This document shows, one piece after another, positions 1 through 7,743 of a DNA stretch of 35,873 bases (its first letter is position 1; the number at the start of each line of letters is the position of its first letter). The position numbers were made by a program, and so were the translations under genes. The stretch spans positions 1 through 35,873 of the forward strand of contig CALQIY020000008.1 of assembly GCA_943330755.2 (NCBI GenBank), written 5' to 3'. The stretch is from Opitutus sp. GAS368. Lineage in GTDB: Bacteria > Verrucomicrobiota > Verrucomicrobiia > Opitutales > UBA953. Under the pieces are notes generated by a model, which ran no database searches, was not told the origin of the DNA, and saw only the letters and a program-made list of their open reading frames with translations.

Positions 1-2
1 AC

Positions 3-212
3 CTGCTGGCGCAGCCGGGTAATGATGACCTGGAGGTGGTCGTCTTCGGCACGGCCCATCCGGCCAAGTTCCCAGACATCCTGGAGGCCGCCTTTGGCGA
101 CAGCCGCGCCGCGACCTTCCCCTACGAGCTACCCAAGCCGGCACCGCTGAGCATCGGCAACGATTACGAGGCCGTGCGCCGCGTCATCGATTCGACGCAA
201 GGCTTCGCCTAA
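3..212 (+). CDS. thrC: Threonine synthase, C-terminal fragment (5' end outside window)
   Basis: Frame 3 translates to LLAQPGNDDLEVVVFGTAHPAKFPDILEAAFGDSRAATFPYELPKPAPLSIGNDYEAVRRVIDSTQGFA*; the GTAHPAKF segment is typical of threonine synthase C-termini. Confidence 0.8.
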   Translation: MLAQPGNDDLEVVVFGTAHPAKFPDILEAAFGDSRAATFPYELPKPAPLSIGNDYEAVRRVIDSTQGFA

Positions 213-229
213 GCGGACGCGGGCGGGCG

Positions 230-355
230 TTACTTGGCTTCGGACTTCGCGGCCGGAGCCGGGGCGTCCTTCTTTTCCTTGGCCTGCTCGATGACGATGA
301 TGCAGCCGGAGAGACCGAGGCTGAGGAGGAGCAGGAGGACGGTGGTGACTTTCAT
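230..355 (-). CDS. Small putative lipoprotein (41 aa), absent from supplied ORF track
   Basis: Reverse complement translates to MKVTTVLLLLLSLGLSGCIIVIEQAKEKKDAPAPAAKSEAK*; short charged N-terminus, hydrophobic core, lipobox LSGC, then Lys/Ala/Pro-rich tail. Confidence 0.7.
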   Translation of the reverse strand: MKVTTVLLLLLSLGLSGCIIVIEQAKEKKDAPAPAAKSEAK

Positions 356-403
356 ATTTCCCATCAAAAGGCCATCGGCGGGCTTGGCAAGTCCGCCCAA
401 TAA

Positions 404-429
404 AAAGGCCGCCTGAAAAGGCGGCCTTT
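404..429 (-). terminator. Rho-independent terminator of the ExbB/ExbD operon
   Basis: Perfect 10-bp stem aaaggccgcc-tgaaaa-ggcggccttt; on the minus strand it is followed by a T-rich run (TTTTATT), just after the exbD stop at 448. Confidence 0.85.
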
Positions 430-447
430 CGTCGACGAGGCGTCGGC

Positions 448-891
448 TTATTCCGGCTCCGCGACCGCGAAGGTCACGTTGGTGATGTCGGCGCGGGCCA
501 GCACATCGAGGACGTTGATCACCCGCTCGTACTTGGCCGCTTCCTCGGCTTGCACCGTGATGAGCAACTTCGTCTTCGATTGTTTGGCCGCCGTCGCCAT
601 CTTCGACATCTCGTTGTAGAGGTTGTCCAAGGTCTTGTCGTTGGGCTGGCCGACGGGGTCCTCGTTGATGGTGATGGTGCCGTTCTCCGAAACGCCGATG
701 GTGATTTCATCGGGCATCTCGGTTTCCTTGGCCGTCTCGGCATTGCCGGGGAGGGTGGTCTTCAGTTCGTGCTCCACCTTCACGGCACCGGCCATCACCA
801 TGAAGAAGAGCATGATCACGAAGACCACGTCGATCATCGGGGCGATCTGGAAGCCGGCGTCGGACGGCATTTCTTGGGGGGCTTGTTTCAT
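448..891 (-). CDS. ExbD/TolR-family biopolymer transport protein (second paralog)
   Basis: Single N-terminal TM with conserved Asp: GFQIAPMIDVVFVIMLFFMVMAGAVKVEHELKTTLP; 147 aa. Confidence 0.88.
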   Translation of the reverse strand: MKQAPQEMPSDAGFQIAPMIDVVFVIMLFFMVMAGAVKVEHELKTTLPGNAETAKETEMPDEITIGVSENGTITINEDPVGQPNDKTLDNLYNEMSKMATAAKQSKTKLLITVQAEEAAKYERVINVLDVLARADITNVTFAVAEPE

Positions 892-894
892 GGC

Positions 895-1335
895 TTATTC
901 CTCGCGGTTGAGGCCAGAGAAGGCGATGTTGTCGATCCCCGCTTCGGCGCCCCATTCGAGGGCCTTGGAGATGTACTTGGCGTGGCACTGGCGATCGGCG
1001 CGGATGAGCAGGCGGAACTTCTCGTTCGTGCCCTTGCGGGCCGCCAATTCCTTGGCGATGCCATCCTTGTCGTTGATGTCCAGCTCGCGGTCGTCGAGTT
1101 TGTACTTCGCCTGGCCGGTGTTCTTGTCCCAGGAGATGTTGATCAGGCCGGCGGCGGCCTTGTCGTCGCGCTTCACGCCGTGCGAAGCCACGGGCAGCGC
1201 GATGTTCTTGTCGACCTTGAGCACCTGGGCCGAGGTGATCGACATGAAGAAGATCAGCAGCACCAGGAGGACGTCGATCATCGGCGCCACCTGGAACTCG
1301 GGTTCCCCGTCTCCGCCTCCGCCTCCGCCTGCCAT
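895..1335 (-). CDS. ExbD/TolR-family biopolymer transport protein (first paralog)
   Basis: EFQVAPMIDVLLVLLIFFMSITSAQVLKVDKNIALPVA with conserved TM Asp; 3 nt upstream of the second exbD; 146 aa. Confidence 0.88.
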   Translation of the reverse strand: MAGGGGGGDGEPEFQVAPMIDVLLVLLIFFMSITSAQVLKVDKNIALPVASHGVKRDDKAAAGLINISWDKNTGQAKYKLDDRELDINDKDGIAKELAARKGTNEKFRLLIRADRQCHAKYISKALEWGAEAGIDNIAFSGLNREE

Positions 1336-1369
1336 GGTTCGTGTGTGGGTTTAAGGGGTGGAGGGAACC

Positions 1370-2167
1370 TTAGGCCTTGGGGGCTTCAGGGGCGACTTCC
1401 GCCGGGGCGGCATTCCAGTCGGGCTTCGCCGCGTAGATCACTTCATCGCCGATGGCGTGGCCAGCGACTTCGTCGTAGGGGAAGGCGCGGAAGAGGCCGG
1501 TGACGATCTCTTGGATGTCATGGATGCCCTTGGTGATGCGGTTGCGGAGGAGGTAGTAGCAGATGAACGCCGGGATCGCGATGAACAGACCCGAAGCGGT
1601 GGCCACGAGCACTTCGCCGATGGCGCCGGCGAGCTGGGACGGGTCACCCACGCCGGAGGAGCCGAGCTTGTCGAACGCCTTCATCATGCCCGTCACCGTG
1701 CCGGTGAGGCCGATCATCGGGGTGCAGACGCCGATGACGGAGAGGTAGGACGCGCGGCCCATGAGCTCGCCTTGGATGCGCGTGACTTCGGAGATGATGG
1801 CCTCTTCGGTCATCACCTTGCCATCTGGAGTGAAGGCGACGCCGGCGCGGACGACTTCGGCGACCGGGGAGCCCGCGTTCTTGGCGAAGTTGTAGGCGCC
1901 CGGGTAGTCGCCGCGCTGGAAGAGCTCGCGGAGCTGGGTGACGTGGCCGGCCGGGTAGAGCTTCTTTTCGCTCGTGCGGATCCAGCCGTCGACGATGAAC
2001 CAGATCATGGCCACGGAGGCGATGGTGATCGGGTACATGACCCAACCGCCTTCTTCGAAGAGGTCGAGGAGGGTCTTTTCCTTGACGCCGCCTTCGGCCG
2101 CGGAGGCGACGACGGTCATGAGGCCGAGGAGGCCCAAGGTGAATAGGGAGGAGCGGAGTTTCTTCAT
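1370..2167 (-). CDS. MotA/TolQ/ExbB proton-channel family protein with N-terminal signal-like extension
   Basis: Likely start MKKLRSSLFTLGLLGLMTVVASAAEGG (cat 2165-2167) inside ORF 1370..2227; YLSVIGVCTPMIGLTGTVTGMMKAFDKLG and VLVATASGLFIAIPAFICYYLLRNR are typical ExbB/TolQ segments. Confidence 0.9.
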   Translation of the reverse strand: MKKLRSSLFTLGLLGLMTVVASAAEGGVKEKTLLDLFEEGGWVMYPITIASVAMIWFIVDGWIRTSEKKLYPAGHVTQLRELFQRGDYPGAYNFAKNAGSPVAEVVRAGVAFTPDGKVMTEEAIISEVTRIQGELMGRASYLSVIGVCTPMIGLTGTVTGMMKAFDKLGSSGVGDPSQLAGAIGEVLVATASGLFIAIPAFICYYLLRNRITKGIHDIQEIVTGLFRAFPYDEVAGHAIGDEVIYAAKPDWNAAPAEVAPEAPKA

Positions 2168-2223
2168 GGGAACGCTGCGGGTGTGGGGATGGTTTAGTTT
2201 GGGATTAGAAAAGGAGCAAGGTC

Positions 2224-3252
2224 TCACTTGTTGCCCTCGTTGCTGTTGGCGTTGTCGGCCTTCGGGGCATCGGGCTTGGCCGTCGCGTCGGGGATGACGG
2301 CGGCATCTTTGATCTTGGCGGCATCGGCTTCGGCCGCGAGGCGGTCTTCCTTGGGGAGGAGCTTCTTCGCTTCCTCGGCTTCTTTCGAGACCGGGAACGT
2401 GGCGATCAGGTCGCGGAGGTAGCGGTTGGAGATCTCTTCCAGGCGCTGCTCCTTGGTGGCGGGGCTATCCATGCCGCGGAAGGCCCGGGCGGCCCCGAGC
2501 AACGCCTTGGGGAGGTGCTCGGCCTGCGCGCCGTAGAAGACCGGCACGCGGAGGTAGGTATTCATGGCCGCCTCGTATTTCTTGGTGGCGAGGAGCGAAC
2601 CGCCTTTGACGATGTGCAGGCGGGCGAGGACGTCCGGATCATCCAGTTTGGAGATGAGGTCCGCGGCCTCGGTGATGACCGCGTCATGCTCGCCGCGGCG
2701 GGCGCGTTGCATGAGGCGGGCCAACTTGATCTTGCTCTGCAATTCGGGGTTGGAGCCGTCGTCGTTCTTTTCGAGGTTATCGAGGAAGGCGCCGATGACC
2801 GCGTCGTTTTCGAGGCGATCCAGCGCATCCAGCTTCACCATCGAGGCCTTCAGCCAGAGGGAGCCGGGGGTCTTCTTGAACGCATCGAAGAACTTGATGA
2901 TGGGTTCGACGCTATCGAGGGCCTTGCTCGGCTCGCCGCGGCTGACGAAGAGCTGGGCCTCCGTGAGCTTGTCGACGGTGGGCCAGATGATGCGTTCGAC
3001 TTCGGCGAGTTTGCGGGTCGACTCGATGTCGGTGCCGCCGGAATTGACGGTGCGGACCACGGTGCCCTTGAGGCTGCTGATCGTGCCCTTCTTGGGGTCG
3101 ACCACCTGCTTGGGCGGCACGGAATTGTCCAACTTGAAGGGGTCGTTCACTTCCCAGCGTTCGCCCCCCTTGAAGATGAGGGTTTGGCCAAAGGTCTGGG
3201 AGGCCGCGCAGAGAAGCGCGACGGTCAGGAAGGAGCGGACGGCGGGACGCAT
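2224..3252 (-). CDS. Exported TPR-like helical repeat protein (342 aa)
   Basis: Signal peptide MRPAVRSFLTVALLCAASQTFGQ; Ala/Leu-rich helical repeats; in line with the exbB/exbD genes. Confidence 0.7.
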   Translation of the reverse strand: MRPAVRSFLTVALLCAASQTFGQTLIFKGGERWEVNDPFKLDNSVPPKQVVDPKKGTISSLKGTVVRTVNSGGTDIESTRKLAEVERIIWPTVDKLTEAQLFVSRGEPSKALDSVEPIIKFFDAFKKTPGSLWLKASMVKLDALDRLENDAVIGAFLDNLEKNDDGSNPELQSKIKLARLMQRARRGEHDAVITEAADLISKLDDPDVLARLHIVKGGSLLATKKYEAAMNTYLRVPVFYGAQAEHLPKALLGAARAFRGMDSPATKEQRLEEISNRYLRDLIATFPVSKEAEEAKKLLPKEDRLAAEADAAKIKDAAVIPDATAKPDAPKADNANSNEGNK

Positions 3253-3258
3253 GGTCGA

Positions 3259-6200
3259 TTAGAGTTTGGTCGAAAGGATGCGGGCCTCGCTGGCCTCTGG
3301 GGTGTCCTTGATGCGGTCCTTGGAAAGCATCTCGTTGATGATTTCCTTCGCGTCCTTCTTTTGGTCGAGCTTGGTGGCGAAGAGACGGGCGGCGCCCAAG
3401 TAGGCCTTGGCCGACCAAACCTCGTACTTCTTCCAGGCTTGGTAGGTGCGGCGGTAGTAGGCGACGGCTTCGGCATGGTTGCCTTGGCGTTCTTCCATGA
3501 GGCCCAGCCAGTAGAGGCAACCGGCGGTGGTCTCACCCTTCCATTCCTTGGTCTTGGCAATTTCTTCGAACTCGGCCTTGGCCTCGGCGTACTTCTGGGT
3601 TTCCGCGAGGGCGCGGGCCTTGATGAAGCGGATGTCCTTCTCCTTCGACATCACGACGTTGTTGTCGATGGCTTCGGCGCAGAGTTCGAGGGCTTCCTTG
3701 TACTTCTTCTGGGTCAGGCGGATTTCCGCCAGGCCGGCGAAGCCATAGTCGGCGTATTCCGAGGAGCGGTGGTGCTCCATGATGTACTGGAAGTAGCCCT
3801 CGGAGTTCTTGGTCTCACCCTTGCCGAGCATGTGGTCGCCGACGATCGCGAGGATGGTGGGGCTGAGCTCCTCCGCCTTGTAGTTCGCGGAGATCTTCTT
3901 GAAGTAGGTGTCCGCCTTGGCCGGATCGCGCAGGAAGGTCGCCAACTGGCCCTTCGCGAAGAAGCCACGGGCCTGGGCGATGAGCGAGTCCTTGTTTTCC
4001 TCGAGGCGCAGCAGCTTCGTGATTTCGTCCTCGGCGTTGGCCGCGGTGTAGGCATTCGGGTCGACCACCGCCCCCGGCTTCACGCGCTTCACCTTGCGGG
4101 CGAGCTTTTCGGCCAGGAAGAGGATGAGTTTCTCGGAACCCTCCTGCTTGCGGTCGTTGATGGATTCGGCAACCGCGCCGGAAAGGATGCCGAGGGCTTC
4201 CGTCTTGGAGGCGAGGATGCTGGCTTGGCGGGCCTTCTCGACGACGTCGAGTTCGGCCGCGAGTTCGGTGGAGAGCTTGGCCACGGCGGCCTTGGCGGCG
4301 GCGACCGCATCGGGCGTACCGTCGGACTTCACGAGCTCATCGACCTTCTTGCGGGCGGCGGCGAGCTGGGCGCTGAAGCGCTTCTGCACGGCGTCGGACT
4401 GCTGGGCGAACTCGGGTTTGTCGCCCATGCGTTCGGTGGCCTTGATGACTTCGTAGAGGTAGTTGAGCGACTTCGGGTCGGCATGGTCCCAATCGTAGAC
4501 TTCCTTGTAGAGGTCGCGCATGCGCGCGTGTTCGCCGCGGCCGGGGAGGAGTTTGCCGAGTTCGCGGAGGACGAAGTCCAGGGCGTTGGGGTTGGTCCGG
4601 CCCGAACGGGCGGCCGCGATGTAGGCCTCGATGGCCTTGACGGTTTGGGTTTCCTTTTCCTTCTCCAGGCGCTCCTTCTCGGCCTTGTACTTGGCCTTCA
4701 GGGCGGGCTCGGCGTTCGTGCGCAGGTTCTTGTCCGCCGTCGAGATGTCCTTGTCCAATTCCGTCGCGATGCGGATCGCCGCATCCCCGATGAGGGTGTG
4801 GACCTCGGGCACCTGGTTGACGATGCTTTCGACCTTGCTGACGCCGTAGTCCCGGAGCCACTCGTTGCAGAGGGCGATGGTCGCTTCGATTTCGGGCGGG
4901 TTGACGCCGAACTTGACGATGGCTTGGCGGTAGCGGACGTCCGCGAGGTACTCACCTTTGGGGTAGGCCTTTTGGTACTCGTCGAAGCCGACCTTGGTTT
5001 CCTTGTACTTGCCTTGGTAGAACCAGCACAGGGCGCGCATGTACATCGCCTGTTCCTTGGCGAAGGAGCGCTGGTACTTGTTCAGGAACTCGTCCAGGGC
5101 GATGCGGGCCTTATCCCAATCCACATGGGCGAAGTGGCAGCAGGCGATGCGGAAGTCGATTTCCTCCAGGGTGGAGGGGTCCATCTTCTTCACGTTCGTC
5201 TTCGCCCAGTTGTAGTGGCCGATGGCTTCTTCGAACTCTTCCCGATCCTGGGAGATGGAGCCGAGGATGACGGCCACCATGGAGACTTCTTCGGCGTCCG
5301 GGTACTTGGAGAGGAACTCCTTGCACTTGGCCTGAGCCTCGCTGTTGCGGCCGATTTCGCGGAGGGCGAGGATGTAGTAGTAGTAGGCGCCGGAGACCTT
5401 GGAGAACCCAGGGTTGTTCTCGAAGATGTCGCGGAAGGCGACGAACGCTTCCCACGGGCGCTTGAGCTCGAGGAGGCAGAGGCCGATGCGGTACGAGATG
5501 AAGGCGTCGTAGTCCTTGTTCTTCTCGAAGTCGCTCTGGATGGTCTTGAAGCTTTCCAGCTCCGCGCGGGCCTTTTCGATCTTCTCGGTGGCCTCCGGCG
5601 TCGGCTTGGGGTTGTCCTTCACGATCTTGTCCAAGTCCACCTGCTTCATCTCGACGGCCTTGGTGACCGAGCGATTGACGGTGGCGCGGCGCAGGGCGCC
5701 TTGGTAGCTGGCGAGCGCCTGGCGGTAGAGTTCTTCCTTGGCCTTCGCTTCGGAGGCGTTTTCGCCCGCCTCGAAGCGGGCGTCGCCGATTTCGATGCGC
5801 TGGAAGTTCGAGCGGACGATTTCCGCCGGCGAACCCGTCCCCTTGGCGTCGATTTCAGCCTTCAGCTGTTCGGCTTCCTTCACGAGGCCGAGTTTGGTGT
5901 AGACCTCGACCAAGCGCATGCCGCCTTCGCGGGCTTCCGGGGTGCCCAAGCCGCCGGCGGTCGCCTGCTTGAGCAGGCCCACGGCCTGCCCGAGGGCTTG
6001 CTTCTTCTCCTCCTCGGAGCCGCTCTTCGACTTTTCTTCGACGACGCGGGCGGAAAGGGTGTAGGCGTTGACGCGATCCTTGGGCTGCACCAGCGGGTTG
6101 GTGCGGAGCATCTTGAGCAGGTCGAGGGCCGGGTCCCACTTGGACTGGTTGGCGTACACTTCGACGAGCGTCAGCTGCGCGACGCCGCGCATGTTGTCGT

Positions 6201-6576
6201 TTTCGTCGATGATCCTGCCCGTGCCTTCGGGGTATTTCGTCAGGAAGGTGTTGATCTCGGTGTCGGCCTTGACCCAGTCCTTCATCAGGTAATAGGTGCG
6301 GGCGCGATGGAAGCAGACGGTCGCCTGCATGGCGGGGCCCATGTTCGCGACTTTCTTGTCGAGGTCCTCGAGGTTCTTCAGGGCGGCGGTGAACTGCTTC
6401 TTGTCGATCTCCCCCATCGTCTTGTTGTACTGCGCGGTCAACGGGTCCTCTTGGGGCTTGGCCGCGGCAGGGGCTCCCTGGGCACGAAGGGCGGTCGTTG
6501 CCGGGAGGACGGCGATAAGGACGGCAAGGATGGCAGCTTTGGCCAACTTGTAGGTGCGAGACTCTTGGGTAACCAT
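3259..6576 (-). CDS. Large exported tetratricopeptide-repeat protein (1105 aa)
   Basis: Signal peptide MVTQESRTYKLAKAAILAVLIAVLPATTALRAQG; many TPR-like segments (e.g. YAEAKAEFEEIAKTKEW, YKEALELCAEAIDNN, HAEAVAYYRRTYQAW). Confidence 0.8.
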   Translation of the reverse strand: MVTQESRTYKLAKAAILAVLIAVLPATTALRAQGAPAAAKPQEDPLTAQYNKTMGEIDKKQFTAALKNLEDLDKKVANMGPAMQATVCFHRARTYYLMKDWVKADTEINTFLTKYPEGTGRIIDENDNMRGVAQLTLVEVYANQSKWDPALDLLKMLRTNPLVQPKDRVNAYTLSARVVEEKSKSGSEEEKKQALGQAVGLLKQATAGGLGTPEAREGGMRLVEVYTKLGLVKEAEQLKAEIDAKGTGSPAEIVRSNFQRIEIGDARFEAGENASEAKAKEELYRQALASYQGALRRATVNRSVTKAVEMKQVDLDKIVKDNPKPTPEATEKIEKARAELESFKTIQSDFEKNKDYDAFISYRIGLCLLELKRPWEAFVAFRDIFENNPGFSKVSGAYYYYILALREIGRNSEAQAKCKEFLSKYPDAEEVSMVAVILGSISQDREEFEEAIGHYNWAKTNVKKMDPSTLEEIDFRIACCHFAHVDWDKARIALDEFLNKYQRSFAKEQAMYMRALCWFYQGKYKETKVGFDEYQKAYPKGEYLADVRYRQAIVKFGVNPPEIEATIALCNEWLRDYGVSKVESIVNQVPEVHTLIGDAAIRIATELDKDISTADKNLRTNAEPALKAKYKAEKERLEKEKETQTVKAIEAYIAAARSGRTNPNALDFVLRELGKLLPGRGEHARMRDLYKEVYDWDHADPKSLNYLYEVIKATERMGDKPEFAQQSDAVQKRFSAQLAAARKKVDELVKSDGTPDAVAAAKAAVAKLSTELAAELDVVEKARQASILASKTEALGILSGAVAESINDRKQEGSEKLILFLAEKLARKVKRVKPGAVVDPNAYTAANAEDEITKLLRLEENKDSLIAQARGFFAKGQLATFLRDPAKADTYFKKISANYKAEELSPTILAIVGDHMLGKGETKNSEGYFQYIMEHHRSSEYADYGFAGLAEIRLTQKKYKEALELCAEAIDNNVVMSKEKDIRFIKARALAETQKYAEAKAEFEEIAKTKEWKGETTAGCLYWLGLMEERQGNHAEAVAYYRRTYQAWKKYEVWSAKAYLGAARLFATKLDQKKDAKEIINEMLSKDRIKDTPEASEARILSTKL

Positions 6577-6620
6577 CGGAGATTAGGTGAGGCGGGGAGG
6601 CCTCAATGGGGGAGGGACTA

Positions 6621-6650
6621 AAAATAGCCCTTTGGGGCGGATACTGCCAA
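6621..6650 (-). promoter_or_regulatory. Candidate sigma70-like promoter for the TPR-ExbBD operon
   Basis: On the minus strand TTGGCA-N18-TATTTT (plus-strand tgccaa 6645-6650 and aaaata 6621-6626), about 45 nt upstream of the 1105-aa ORF start. Confidence 0.4.
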
Positions 6651-6719
6651 GCACTATCCCCCCGATTTTATTCCCAACTTGGTCCTTAATGGCACCTACC
6701 TAGTACTGAGACTAAATAA

Positions 6720-7688
6720 TCAGCGGTTAGGCTTCAACGCGCTGCCAAGGAGGGTTTCAAAATGAGGCTCTTGGACCTCCTTCGCGACGACCCGGACCTC
6801 GGAGTGCGTAAAGCCTGCTTCCTCGATCCAGTCGTGCAGGTCGTTTTCCTTAAAGCCCAGCCATCGGTCGGCATAGAGCTCGCGCGCTTTCTCAAAACGG
6901 TGGGCCCGAAGGTCTAAAATGAGCAGCCGACCTCCAGGTTTCAGGATACGGAAAGCCTCCGATAGGGCTTTGCGGGGATTTTCCGCATGGTGGAGGGCCT
7001 GGCTGAGGAGGGCGAGGTCAACGCTGCGGTCCTTAAGGGGCACTTTTTCGATGTCACCAAGGACGTAGTCTACGTTCTTAAGTTCTTCTTTATCAGCGAG
7101 TTCCCTTCCAAGCGCGACCATCTTGGGCGAGTTATCGACGCAATGGACGAATTCGGCCTGCCGGGCCAGCAGTCGGGAAACGGTGCCGTCGCCCGCACCG
7201 AGGTCAGCGATGCGGACCTTAGGGGCCAGGAGGAGGAGCATCTGGCCAATCGACTCCCAGGAGCGGCCTGGGCAGTAGTTCCGTCCCAATCGATCGGCCA
7301 CGAGGTTGAAGTGCTGCTCCGATTTGCGGCGGCGTTTCTCGGCGAGTCGTTTGAAGGCCCGTTGGTCCGCTGAGGTCGTGGGGTCCTTGGCCGTCGCGGC
7401 GAGCGCCGCCTCCAGGATTTGGTTCACGCCACTCGGTAAGTTCGGCGTGAGGGCATAGTAGGAGTGCTTCCCGTCGCGGCGATCGGCGGCCAAGCCAGCC
7501 TTGCGGAGCAACGATAGGTGCGTGGAGATCCGCGACTGGCGCATGCCGAGGATTTCCTGCAGTTCGCCGACGGACAGTTCGCCCTTGGCCAGGAGGAAAA
7601 GAATCCGCGCCCGGGTAGGGTCGGCGAGCAGGCGCAGGGATTCCCAAGGGTCGGGCATGGGCACACCTTGGAGGCCCTTCGCGTCCAT
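6720..7688 (-). CDS. ArsR-type HTH regulator fused to SAM-dependent methyltransferase domain (322 aa)
   Basis: N-terminal winged HTH (LRLLADPTRARILFLLAKGELSVGELQEILGMRQSRISTHLSLLRKAGL) plus class I MTase motif IADLGAGDGTVSRLLA and ALHHAENPRKALSEAFRILKPGGRLLILDL. Confidence 0.85.
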   Translation of the reverse strand: MDAKGLQGVPMPDPWESLRLLADPTRARILFLLAKGELSVGELQEILGMRQSRISTHLSLLRKAGLAADRRDGKHSYYALTPNLPSGVNQILEAALAATAKDPTTSADQRAFKRLAEKRRRKSEQHFNLVADRLGRNYCPGRSWESIGQMLLLLAPKVRIADLGAGDGTVSRLLARQAEFVHCVDNSPKMVALGRELADKEELKNVDYVLGDIEKVPLKDRSVDLALLSQALHHAENPRKALSEAFRILKPGGRLLILDLRAHRFEKARELYADRWLGFKENDLHDWIEEAGFTHSEVRVVAKEVQEPHFETLLGSALKPNR

Positions 7689-7698
7689 GTCAAAAGAG

Positions 7699-7722
7699 GA
7701 AGCCCCGGAAAACCGGGGCTTC
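7699..7722 (-). terminator. Terminator-like hairpin downstream of greA
   Basis: Perfect 10-bp stem gaagccccgg-aaaa-ccggggcttc; minus-strand continuation TCCTCTTTTG is a modest U tract. Confidence 0.65.
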
Positions 7723-7743
7723 GTCGGGGCGCTCAGCGGGAGC

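Noticed and set aside
1312-1335. GGCGGA hexanucleotide repeats at the exbD start as a phase-variation tract
   Set aside because: Only about three units and length in multiples of three, encoding a short Gly run; slippage would not shift the frame.
2515-6621. 1368-aa plus-strand ORF as a real gene
   Set aside because: Codon-aligned antisense of two clear exported TPR genes with signal peptides; repetitive Gly/Leu/Asp composition, no domain, explained by GC-rich codon bias.
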